A stretch of DNA of 51,539 bases from Cudoniella acicularis (lineage: Eukaryota; Ascomycota; Leotiomycetes; Helotiales; Helotiaceae), in NCBI GenBank assembly GCA_013054445.1, contig JAAMPI010000214.1:1-51539 (forward strand). Direction: 5' to 3'. The notes under the pieces are model-generated. The model was not told the origin of the DNA and did not search any database. It saw only the letters and a list, made by a program, of their open reading frames with translations. Each line of letters opens with the position of its first letter. Position 1 is the stretch's first letter. Shown one piece after another: positions 1 to 11,300 of the stretch. A program made the translations under genes and the position numbers.

Positions 1-1
1 G

Positions 2-148
2 ACTAGTCCAAATTCGAAGTTTGTAGATATTCGGGCTATTAAAAAGGCTCAGATCGAGGCAGGAGATCGTGGAATTGATAAGGAAGACTCTGATTCGCCT
101 ATAGAATCTACTGCTACGGGCGATTGTATAGAAGTTCAAGATTCGTAG
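2..148 (+). mobile_element. C-terminal tail of a Fot/pogo-type DDE transposase (runs off left edge)
   Basis: An open frame enters from the left edge and stops at 146-148, giving 48 residues. It holds a KFVDIRAIKKAQIEAG-like segment followed by an acidic Ser/Glu/Asp-rich tail that ends in CIEVQDS. This resembles the C-terminus of fungal Tc1-mariner/pogo (Fot1-like) transposases, recognised from memory of the family and not by a search. The G-rich sequence after the stop (about 149-230, repeated GGTGGTC/GGGGTGGGG words) also looks like the 3' end of such elements. Completeness and activity cannot be judged because the body lies outside the window. Confidence 0.55.
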
Positions 149-378
149 ATTTAATAGGGTTGGAAGGGGGTGGTCTAGAATTAAGCGAGGTGGTCCAAAT
201 AGGGGGGTGGGGACTTAAAATTTGATCGGGGACCATGTCCTGACGAGTTATATGAAAAATCGGGATTAAAATAACGGTCTCACTCAGGTTACGCACAATT
301 GTATGAATCAATAAATGCTTGCATTCCGCATTTATATCCATGGGGAAAAGTTGTCCGATGCCGCTCGTTGTATCTTTT

Positions 379-1677
379 CTAGGCCAACTCTTCAAGAGCC
401 GCATTATTTTTTTTTCCCCTCACGAAACCAAATTTCTCGTCCAGAAAAGCGAAATACTTCTGGTGCGATATAGCCAACGCTCCAACCTTTCCCTGCAAAC
501 CTCCATGTCCAACCCCTTTTGCATCCCAAGTTGACCTCTGGTCTCCCAGATGCTTCAACTCGTTCAATACCAAATGAGTGCTGATTTCAGGCTTGAAGTA
601 GAGCGTATTTCCTGGGGTGGTAACCAAGACAGGACATTTGACTTTAGCCAGCTCGCTCTTTCCTTCCGGCAAAGCAAGTGTATACTTTTTCATCTCCCGA
701 AAGAAATCAGCTGGGGTGGGAACACCATAAACCCACATCCCTTGATGTATCTCCCACGCCATTTGAACATCGTAGCGACAAATCATATTAACAACGCCAT
801 TGACAAATCCGTCACTTATCCAACCGGCTGACCAACCACGGGTGAACCAGCCAGGAAATCTGGAATCAATGATGAGCCAGAGATCATAGAAGCCATCAAT
901 ACAGATGCAGGCATCAACCCTGGGATCCGAAGCTCCTCGAAGGACGAAATAGCCTCCCATGGAGTTCCCCGTGAGGGCAACTCGATCAACATCGAGATTT
1001 AGTTCCGGATGTGAGGAAGAGAAGCTGTACACGAAGTCCAATACGTTTGCAATCACCACTTCCCAGTCAGGTCGGAGCTGTTTTCCCTTTTTTCGGAGAA
1101 GCATGCCCTGTCCCGGCCCATCATAGTCAAGTGATGCGTATCCTCGGATCCGCGCGCCAGCTGACACAAAAAAATACAGCTCTTCGCGGGATAGATCAAA
1201 ACCACCAGTGTTGATGATAATTGGGATCTTCTTACCCATGTGGCTTCGTTCAGTCGGCATGTAAAGGTAGCCAGGAAGTGTGTAGTCTTCATGTGGAATT
1301 TCCACCTGATAAACGTTGCTGTCCAAAAGTTTGATACCTCTTTGGAAAACTTCGATGGCCTTCTCGCAGACGGGTATGATGCGATCGTCCGTTGGATCGA
1401 TATGTAGGAAGACGTCGCTAGACTTCAGATAGTGCGCAGTCCTAAAGAGACACCATTTCTCTCCTTCCAAGTCCCCCGATGAGTGCGCTTCAACAGCTAA
1501 TGCTTCCGACTTTGCTGCTGCAGATTGCCATGCTTTGTACCAACTTTCAGTGTCACCGTCCTTGATTTCCGCCCACGCCTCCATACATTCTCCAACATCG
1601 GAGCCTTGGAACGCCGCTGTGTGAAGCACTCGAAGAAATTCAAAATTGAAAAATTCAGATTTGAAGAATGGCGGCAT
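379..1677 (-). CDS. alpha/beta hydrolase of the PKS-NRPS cluster (ACE1-ORFZ / CcsE-like)
   Basis: Intronless, 432 residues from the ATG at 1677; the frame stays open upstream, but that part looks like leader sequence. A helical N-terminal cap (about 1-130) precedes the alpha/beta fold. The nucleophile elbow GNSMGG places the catalytic Ser near residue 239, and the GVGHGG motif places the His near 391. The usual acid position is not clear: the expected region reads TPGNTLYF. The size and cap match hydrolases encoded beside fungal PKS-NRPS genes (ORFZ of the Magnaporthe ACE1 cluster, CcsE of cytochalasin), thought to act just after release of the chain and before ring closure. It is divergent from the PKS-NRPS across a 671-bp shared promoter, consistent with co-regulation. 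The role is inferred; the hydrolase fold is firm. Confidence 0.82.
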   Translation of the reverse strand: MPPFFKSEFFNFEFLRVLHTAAFQGSDVGECMEAWAEIKDGDTESWYKAWQSAAAKSEALAVEAHSSGDLEGEKWCLFRTAHYLKSSDVFLHIDPTDDRIIPVCEKAIEVFQRGIKLLDSNVYQVEIPHEDYTLPGYLYMPTERSHMGKKIPIIINTGGFDLSREELYFFVSAGARIRGYASLDYDGPGQGMLLRKKGKQLRPDWEVVIANVLDFVYSFSSSHPELNLDVDRVALTGNSMGGYFVLRGASDPRVDACICIDGFYDLWLIIDSRFPGWFTRGWSAGWISDGFVNGVVNMICRYDVQMAWEIHQGMWVYGVPTPADFFREMKKYTLALPEGKSELAKVKCPVLVTTPGNTLYFKPEISTHLVLNELKHLGDQRSTWDAKGVGHGGLQGKVGALAISHQKYFAFLDEKFGFVRGKKNNAALEELA

Positions 1678-2348
1678 GATAGGTGGTAGAATAGTAAGAT
1701 GTGTTGAGCAAAGAGAAAACCCGAGTTGAGTGGATTTTACTTGTTTTAGAATAAACCTTCTAAACACAGATGGGCTTATTTCGTATTCGTAACATGAAAA
1801 TAAACTCCGGGTTACAAATCTGCACCCGAAGGGAAAAAAAACGAAAGAAAATAGAGCTCGGGAAATTTTGAAGGGTGTATTTTCCTGGATGCTTGCTTTG
1901 CTAAAACCAACACCAACACCAACGAGGCGCAGTATCTGCTGCATATTGTGTGCCACCGGTTAAACCGAAAATTCGGAGGTTGCCCACACTGGCTTCTTAT
2001 AGGGGCAACCTTAGGTTTTCGGAGCCACTCAAGCACAAGGGTCAGGTCCTTCTGCATGAGTGAGCCGCGCCGTGACACCGTCACATCTCCCCTGTTCTGG
2101 TCGGCCGCTGACGCACTTGCGGTTGGATGTGAATTTTCTGGTAACATTCCGCTATTGATGGTAAATTTATCGGGGCTAGTGAGAAGACTCCATAGCTGTA
2201 GAGCGAGGAAGAGAACGCCTATTGACCTGAATCACATGAGAGACATTCCATTCACGTGTTCCCAGTTACATCTTTGGGCAATCTCGATAACGAAATTTAC
2301 GAACTCATATCGCAAACAGTGCCTCCAGCGCTTACCTTCACGATAGTT
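1678..2348. promoter_or_regulatory. Bidirectional promoter between hydrolase and PKS-NRPS
   Basis: 671 bp between the divergent start codons. It contains CGG-N5-CCG at 1957-1967 (CGGTTAAACCG), the inverted CGG-triplet layout that Zn2Cys6 dimers commonly bind. The cluster encodes such a regulator at 22685-24025, but the link is inferred. No other gene is seen here. Confidence 0.45.
1957..1967. promoter_or_regulatory. Candidate Zn2Cys6 operator CGG-N5-CCG
   Basis: CGGTTAAACCG is an inverted pair of CGG triplets with a 5-bp AT spacer, 281 bp upstream of the hydrolase ATG and about 380 bp upstream of the PKS-NRPS ATG. Short motifs like this occur by chance, so this is only a candidate. Confidence 0.25.
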
Positions 2349-5300
2349 ATGTCCATCAAAGAACCAATCGCGATTATCGGGAGTTCCTGCCGCTTCCCAG
2401 GTGGCTGTACAACCCCGGCACGCCTTTGGGAATTGCTTCAAGATCCCCATGATATTTTGAAAGAAATCCCCCCCAATCGCTTCAATGCAGAGTCATTTTA
2501 TCACCAAGATGCTTCTCACCATGGCACGTCAAATGTTGACAAGGCATACTTACTTTCGGAGAATATCTCACTTTTTGATGCATCTTTTTTCAATATTAGC
2601 CCTCGTGAAGCCGCAGCGATGGACCCCCAGCAGAGACTTCTACTCGAAACAGTCTATGAGGCAATTGAAAATGCAGGATATTCACTTCAGAAGCTGTCTG
2701 GCTCAAATACTTCAGTGTTTGTGGGGTTGATGGGTGGGGATTATCACGATATTCAGTCTCGGGATCCTACTTCGGTTTCCCAGTACTTGGCAACAGGAAC
2801 CGCTCGCAGTGTTTTGTCCAATCGAATATCATATTTCTTTGATTGGCGAGGTCCTTCAATGACAATTGACACGGCCTGTAGCTCAAGTCTGGTTTCCGTT
2901 CACCTAGCCGTCCAAGGATTACGGAATGGGGAATCATCAATGGCCGTCGTTGGAGGAGCTAATCTTATTCTTGGACCCGAACCCTTCATATATGAATTTA
3001 AACTCCATATGTTATCTCCAAGAGGCCGCTCCAGTATGTGGGATAGCAGTGCAGATGGGTACGGGAGAGGCGAGGGTTTTGCTACCGTTGTGCTTAAACC
3101 TCTGGGCGCGGCTTTAAGAGATGGTGATCATATTGAGAGTGTGATCAGAGAAACTGGAGTAGCTCAAGATGGGAGGACGTCCGGCATTACTATGCCGAGT
3201 AGCTCTTCCCAAGCGGCCTTGATTAAGGAAACTTATCTTAAAGCCGGCCTCGATTTACATGATCCTGTTGATCGCTGTCAATTTTTTGAAGCCCACGGAA
3301 CTGGGGCTCCGGCAGGAGACCCTATTGAGGCGGAAGCAATTCAGAAGGCATTTTTCCCAGTGGACAAAATAATTACTAAAGAGGATTTTCTGCTTGTGGG
3401 ATCCATCAAAACTGTTATAGGCCATTTAGAAGGGACAGCGGGACTTGCTGGACTTATGAAGGCATCTCTGGCAGTGCAAAGAGCGGCGATACCCAGAAAT
3501 CTGCTTTTCAACGATCTGAATCCTACAGTAGCGCCTTTTTGTGAACACCTTCGCATACCTCTATGCACGATACCTTGGCCCAAAATCACTTCTGGCGTTC
3601 CACGTCGTGTTAGTGTCAATAGCTTTGGATTTGGCGGAACGAACGCGCATGCTATTATCGAGAGTTTTGACCCATTGAGTGCTACGCCTCGAGTTCCTAT
3701 ACAATCTTCACCTGCTATTCCATCACTTCCGCTTTGCCTTTCTGCAAACTCATTGGATTCTTTGATCAACACAGTAGAGCTTTTTTCGACTTATCTCAGG
3801 TCCTTTAAGGGTAACTTGGGAAATTTGGTTTGGACATTGTTTGAACGTCGAACAGTGCTCCCGCAGAGAATTTCATTTTCCGGATCAAACACTAAAGATT
3901 TGTCGGCTGAGATGGAGAAAATGGTCGCTTTGGCTAGGGTGACAAAAAAAAAAAGATATTGGGACCGTCAGTCAGTTCAATGATACAACATCGCCTCGAA
4001 TCTTGGGAGTATTTACTGGCCAAGGAGCGCAGTGGCCCGGAATGGCTGGCTCCTTGATTACAAAATCTGCAATATTTGCAGAGTCTATCAAAAGATTGGA
4101 TCAAATACTCGCCAAGTTACCAGATGGGCCGTCATGGACATTAGAGGACCAGCTGCAAGCTAGAGCAGACAAAAGCCGGATGGGTGAGGCGTCAATATCC
4201 CAACCATGCTGTACTGCATTGCAAATTTCCTTAGTTGATATCGCTCACCAAGCAGGAATATCTTTCAACAAGATCATTGGTCATTCATCGGGGGAGATCG
4301 CTGCTGCTTACGCCGCTGGACTGATCTCTGCAGCGGATGCCATTAAGATTGCATATTATCGGGGCTTATACGCCAAGCTCGCGAGAGGTACATCTGGAGA
4401 AAATGGAGCCATGATGGCGATTGGATACTCATATGACCAGGCTATGGTCTTCTGCCAACAGGATCAGTATGAAGGCAGGATAGCGGTTGCAGCCAGCAAC
4501 GGGCCGATGAATTCAACAGTTTCTGGAGATTTGGATGCCATAGAAGAAGCCAAAGAGCAACTCGACAGTGAAGGTATCATGGCCAAGATTTTGATGGTCA
4601 ACACCGCCTACCATAGCCACCACATGAATCCTTGCGAAGCGCCGTATTTGAAATCTCTCCGGGCGTGTCATATAACTCCAAACACATCAAAAGAAAGCTG
4701 TATGTGGATATCAACCGTCTACGATTCATCAAAGAATGCACAAAATATCATACGTACAATGAAGGATAGTTATTGGAAGGACAATATGATAAATCCAGTC
4801 CTGTTTACCCAAGGGGTACAACAGGCTCTCGAAAGCACTGGACCCTTTGATTTCGTGCTGGAAATTGGACCTCATCCTGCATTGAAACGACCGACTGTGG
4901 ACACTATCAAAGCTCATACAGGAAGCCCAGTTCCGTATGAGGGCCTTCTTCGGCGCGACGTGGAAGACCTTGAAGCATTATCAGCCGCCGTGGGACATAT
5001 GTGGACTCATCTTGGACCAGCGTCCTTGAACATCCGGGGTTACTTACAAGTCGTTTCCTGCGATATTATGGCTAAGCCATGCGTAATCCCGGGCTTACCA
5101 ACATATCCATGGAGCCATGATGTCCCGTTCTGGAATGAGTCGCGGATATCGAGGCAATATCGGCTACGAACGGATCCTGTCCACGAGCTACTAGGATCGC
5201 GAACAGCAGAAGACAATGAGAAAAATATGAGATGGAGAAACATCCTACGAATTGATGAAATACCATGGGTGCGCGGTCATTGCTTCCAGAAACAGGTTTT

Positions 5301-8300
5301 GTTTCCCGCTACAGCATATATATGCATTGCTCTCGATGCTTCATGCACTATGGTTAAAGGGGCAGTTCCGAGGTTAGCCGAACTATCTGATCTAAAGATT
5401 TCGAAAGCGATTACTCTAGATGAGGATTCTTCGGGTGTTGAGACACTTTTTTCGCTTGTGCAAGAGGATTCGGGGTTCGACGATCGGGGACGCTTTGTCA
5501 CGGCGCGATTTGTCCTGTACGCGGGCGAAAACCCTGTGGGTATGCAAGAGCATTTCAGCGGAAAGGTGCGACTGGAACTTGGAGATATCTCTTCCACCAT
5601 ACTGCCTCCACGTATAAAGAGTTCCCTTGAACCATCAGAGACTGATGTGGATCGATTTTATGAAGAGTTATCAAACATGGGGTTGGAGTACAGTGGTTCG
5701 TTCCGTGGCATCAACTCTATCAAGCGGTGTATGGACATTGCTTGCGTTACAGTGTCCAAGACCAATCCTGCATGTGGATCTCGTGGGTCCAAATCCGTCT
5801 TACATCCTGGATTCTTGGATACATGCCTGCAAACCTTGTTCGCAGCGTTCTGTGCACCTGGGGATGGCAATCTATGGGCCCCTTACCTTCCAACGACTAT
5901 TGGAAAAATCAAATTCAATATCGGTTTGCTCCTACGTGACAAATCATCCACGGGAGTAGTTAATAGCTATGTTTCTCAGCGATCCTCTCAGGCGGTAGTT
6001 GGGGATGTGGAGGTTTTTGATGGCGATGGTAATATGCACATTCAAATACAACGCCTGAGCTGCTCATCACTTTCCAAGTTCACTGCTATAAATGACAGGA
6101 CATTATCCTGGAAGACATGTTGGAAGGCTGACGTCCTAGAAGAACACTTCGGTCAGAGAACAAGTCCGCAGACGCAAGGGAAAATCATGACGATCTGTGA
6201 AAGAGCTTCTCATTTTTTCCTCAAGAATTTGAGGAAACTGATTCCGCATGAGCAAGATGCTGACCTAGAATGGCACTTCCGACAGCTGCTTAAATTTGTA
6301 GATCATCACTTGTTAGATGTAGCAAATGGGAATAACAATACTGTGCTGGCAGAGTGGGCGGAGGATTCAGAGGGCTCAGTCATTTTGCAACTCAAAGATT
6401 GCATGGGGCAGGTAGAAGCGGAGCTGATCCAAGCCATCGGACCAAATTTGGTTGCAATTGTTAACAAACAAAAGAATTTGTTGGAAATTTTGCAACAAAA
6501 CTCTATGCTAGACCGACTATACCAGGAAGGGTTCGGGTTCGGGGAAGCAAATGGCCATGTTTCCAAAACCGTGGCTCAGATATCCCATCAGTATCCCCAT
6601 TTACGGATATTAGAAATCGGAGCGGGGACCGGAGGGACGACCTTGAGTGTCTTGAAAGGTCTCAACAATAAGTTCGGCTCTTATCACTTCACCGATATAT
6701 CAGCGGCATTTCTGGAAAGAGCCAGGTCCAAGTTTGCAGCACTGGGAGAAAGGATTATCTATATGAAGCTGGACATCGAGAATGATACTACAAACCAGGG
6801 GTTTGAGAATCAGTCATTTGACCTTATCATCGCTTCAAACGTTTTACATGCTACCCGGATTCTCAAAACGACTATGATCAACGTTCGACGGCTTTTGAGA
6901 CCAGGTGGCTTCTTATTACTCATGGAAGTGACCGGCAAGCATCTGATGAATACCTTGATAATGTCGGGACTTCCAGGGTGGTGGCTTGGTAAGGACGATG
7001 GTCGCATTTACGCACCAACCATTCCCTCCGTACAATGGAACAGAATATTAGAACAGACAGGTTTTTCTGGAACTGACAGAATTCAAGAAAATGCCACGTT
7101 GTCTGTCATCCTAACTCAAGCTATTGATGCGACGGTGGAAGCCTTTCGGAAGCCACTGATGTTCAAGGAAATGATTCCCGTTCCCAAGAAGTTGGTTCTA
7201 GTTGGTGGGAAGACTCTGAGAAGCGCCAAAGTGTTAGGAGAGATACAAAAACTCCTCAAAGGGTGGTTTGATAAAATCGAGAATCCCAGCAGGGTAGAGG
7301 ATATCGATTTCACGACTAAAAGTGAGTAATCACTCCTTCAATATGTTCATCTTTCTAACGTTTAGCCACAGGCTTTGCCACTATGGCGACACTTTGCGTC
7401 ACAGACTTTGACGAGCCTTTCTTTCAGGTTCTCAGCGCCCGTAGATTAAAGGCCTTGCAGATTCTGCTAGAAAAGTCCAGGCACTTGCTGTGGGCAACAT
7501 CAAATTGTCGCTCCGGAAACCCGCTCTCAAATATGATGATCGGTCTCGCCAGGTCTATCCAGTCTGAGATGTCACATTTCTCTTTTCAAACACTGGATTT
7601 TGAAGACCTTGGAGAAGAAGTTCCTGCTTCTCGAACCGCTCTTCATTTGGTCAATCACATGCTTCGAATGTTTTTATCTTCGTCCGCGAAGCTTACACAC
7701 AACCTCATGTGGACCACGGAGCCCGAATTACTCATACGGGGTGACATTCTGATGATACCTAGGATTATTGCCAACACGGAACTCAACAATCGTCTCAATT
7801 CTTCCAGAAGGCCAATTACCGAAGTTTGCGCGCTATCGACGAGCGCTATCGAAGTGCGTCTGAAAGAAGATAACGAAACTTGGTTCTTTCGAAAAGTTTC
7901 CATCATGCTCGGGATCCCAGTAGTCAAACCTCTTCTCACTATTCGGGTAAAATACTCACTTCTATATTCCATTCGAGTTTTTGGAAATACCTATCTTTTT
8001 CCTTGTTATGGAAAAATCATCTCAACAGGCGAAAATGTGTTATGTCTTTCCCGTTCAAACGCTTCTATTGTTGCGCTTTCGGATTCGTGGCTCATAAAAT
8101 GCCAGTGTTCTGATAAAGATACTTTACAACGATTTTCCGCCTTCACGTCCAATTTGATTGCTCGCAATATTCTGGAGTCAGGCTCTGATACTGGAACAAC
8201 TGCTATACACGAAGCTGGTTATGATCTTAAACAAACATTATTGTACAACAACAAGGCCACTGGTGGACAACGAAAACTCCTCTTTGTCGAACGGGAAAAA

Positions 8301-11300
8301 TGCCCAAACGGAGACCGAGATAGTATCAATATTCATCCAAATGCTTCCATGCGTGAATTAAGAGAGGCATTTCCACAAAACTTTAGGACCTTTTTCGAGT
8401 GTAGTAGTTCCCAAGAGGTGGTCGATCTCGTCGCTATAGCCTTTCCGAAGGTTTGCGTCCATACACCTTCTTGGATTTTTGCTGCCGAGCCAAAAATATG
8501 CCCCAAATATGACTCCACTGTTCTCCAAACTTTATTACCAGCCGATCGTTTCTTTTATGACAGTGGGTTACATAGAGAAAGTCGCCTAACTTCAACCTCA
8601 ATACTTACCGCCTCTATGGACAAGCAACATCATAAAACCATACTATCTTGGCAAACAGATGAGAAAGTCTCAATTACCATAAACCCGCTTGATCCTCGCG
8701 CCCTTTTCTCCGCCTTTAAGACGTACTTTCTTGTCGGGCTAACTGGTGATCTGGGACGATCATTGGCTGGTTGGATGATTTTGCATGGCGCGAGGTATAT
8801 CGTACTCGCTAGCCGCAACCCGCAGATTCCTGACCGGTGGTTAACTGAAATGGAAAGAGGCGGTGCTACTATCAAAGTCTCAAATCTAGATGTTACCAAC
8901 CGAGATCAGGTGAAAGCTTTGTATGACGACGTTACATGCAGCTTTCCTCCAGTTGCAGGTATCGCAAATGCTGCAATGGTATTGTCTGATAACACATTTG
9001 CTGAAATGAGCATTGCCCAGATGGAGAAAGCAATCGGGCCCAAGGTTCTTGGGACACAACATCTCGATGAATTGTTCGCGCACACAAAGCTGGACTTTTT
9101 TATTCTCTTCTCTTCACTAGCGTGCATTGTTGGTAATCCTGGGCAGTCCAACTACAATGCTGCCAATATGTTCATGGTAAGCCTTGCAAGAAAGCGAAGA
9201 GAGCGCGGCGTGGTTGCTTCCGTCATAGACATCGGAATGCTCATCGGTCTTGGGTACGTGTCGAAAACGGGAACCCGATATGAGACTCCATTACGCCGTC
9301 TCAACTTTATGCCAATTTCGGAACCGGAGTTCCACAATATATTTGCAGAAGCAATCCATGCGGGACAATCAAACTGCCTCGATGACTCGGAGTTGATAGT
9401 TGGACTTCAAGAAGTCATGGACTCTCAGAAAGAAAGCCCATTATGGCATGAAAACCCACGATTTTCTCATCTCGTTCAAATAAAAACTGATGGGAACCGC
9501 CCAGAAACTGCAAAAGACTGTGGTTTATCAGTTGGGGGGCAAGTTGGGTCTGCAAGCTCCACCGAAGAGGCCCTCAGACTTTTAAAAGCTGCCTTTCTAG
9601 AACGATTAGGTGTATTGCTTCGAATGAAAGTTGAGCAGATCAGTCATCACAGCTCACTGACCGCCATGGGAATCGATTCACTGATTGCTATTGATATCAG
9701 AAGCTGGTTTTTAAAGGAGCTTAAGGTCGATATTCCTGTCTTCAAAATCTTGGCAGGGGTGACGGTAGAGGATCTATGCTCAGAAAGCATCTCGGGTTTA
9801 ACAATGGACCGTTTGCGGCGCAAGCGAGATCACACGCATCTTATTATGGAATCTTCACCGAAAAACAAGTTGGGGCAATCTACCATTGATTCTCCTGGAG
9901 CTGATTTGACTACCACAGCAGACAGGAAGAATATTGCAACAGACAGACCGACTTCTTGGGCCTCGTCTCTCGATGGCACTGATTCCACGTCTGTAGCCAT
10001 GGAAGAAGATGATTTAACTTTACGGCCCTCCAATGTTCAGGAAACACTCCTGATAAAAGGGTTGTATGAGAAGACATTACCCTTAGCATCTTGCCAATCA
10101 ACGTTTTGGTTCCTCAAAAACTACCTTAAGGATTTATCGTCATACAATATCGCAGTTCACTATACTCTTCGGGGTAATTTGGATCGTTCGAAATTTGAAG
10201 TTGCTTTTCAAACGGTCATTCAAAAACACGAAATCCTGCGCACAGCGTTCATCAACGATTTGGACTCAGGTGAAAGCGTTCAAGGAATTCTTCCCGTGTC
10301 TAACTTTCAACTGAAGTGCCAATCTGTCACTACGGATGCCCAACTTTCACAAGAATTCAACAGAATAAAAGGTATTGAATTCCATCTCGAGAATGGTCAT
10401 ACAATGGAAGCAGTGCTTGTGACACAATCTACAGGACTTCAGCACCTAATGTTCTGCTATCATCATATTATCATGGACGGCATGAGCTGGCGTGTTTTTC
10501 TGCGAGAGCTTAACCTCGCTTACGCTTCTCCGCCTTTGCAACTCGCACAGTGTCAGTTCTCGGATTTCGTCGAAAAGGAGAAGTTGATGATTCAAGAAAA
10601 TGAGTTTCGTTCCGATTTGGAGTACTGGGAAAAGGAATTCACGACGCTTCCTGAACCTCTACCTCTCTTGCCAATGTCAAAAATCAACGGGCGTCTTCAT
10701 GCGAATGCCTATAATACTGGAAATGTTTGCCTTGACTTGAGGACTGATCTCGCCCCGCGGATTAAAAAAACAAGCATGCTACTTAATACCACGCCTTACC
10801 AGCTCTATCTTTCGGCTTTCCAACTTCTCCTCTTCCAGCTGACTGGTACTGAAGACCTATGCATTGGCGTCGCGGATGCGAATAGATCCAATGAAAGGTT
10901 TATTGACACAATCGGTTGTTTTGTTAATACACTACCACTCAGACTCAAAATCAACAGCAACGAGGAGAGCTTTACAACGTTACTGTCAAACACGGGGAAA
11001 AAGGTTTCTGGAGCAATGGCCCATTCTGCCTTACCATTTAATGTTCTACTAGATGCGCTTCGGCTTCCACGTTGCGAAAGTCACCCTCCACTTTTCCAGG
11101 TTTTATTGAACTACCGGCTGGGTGCTATTGAGGCGAGCAATATTGGGGACTGCACTCTTATTCCACTCAAAAGCAGAGCTCCAATGGCCCCTTATGATTT
11201 AACTTTATCTATTTTGGAGTCATCTAGCGGTCATTGTCGCTTGGAGTTCGATTTTCAAAAAAATCTGTACACAGCGGAAGGCACTACAAAGCTGCTGGAG

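Noticed and set aside
3939..3975. A 37-bp GT-AG intron that would also bring KS and AT into one frame
   Set aside because: The phase works, but 37 bp is below the usual minimum in filamentous fungi (the other introns accepted here are 44 bp or longer) and there is no branch-point sequence. The homopolymer indel is simpler.
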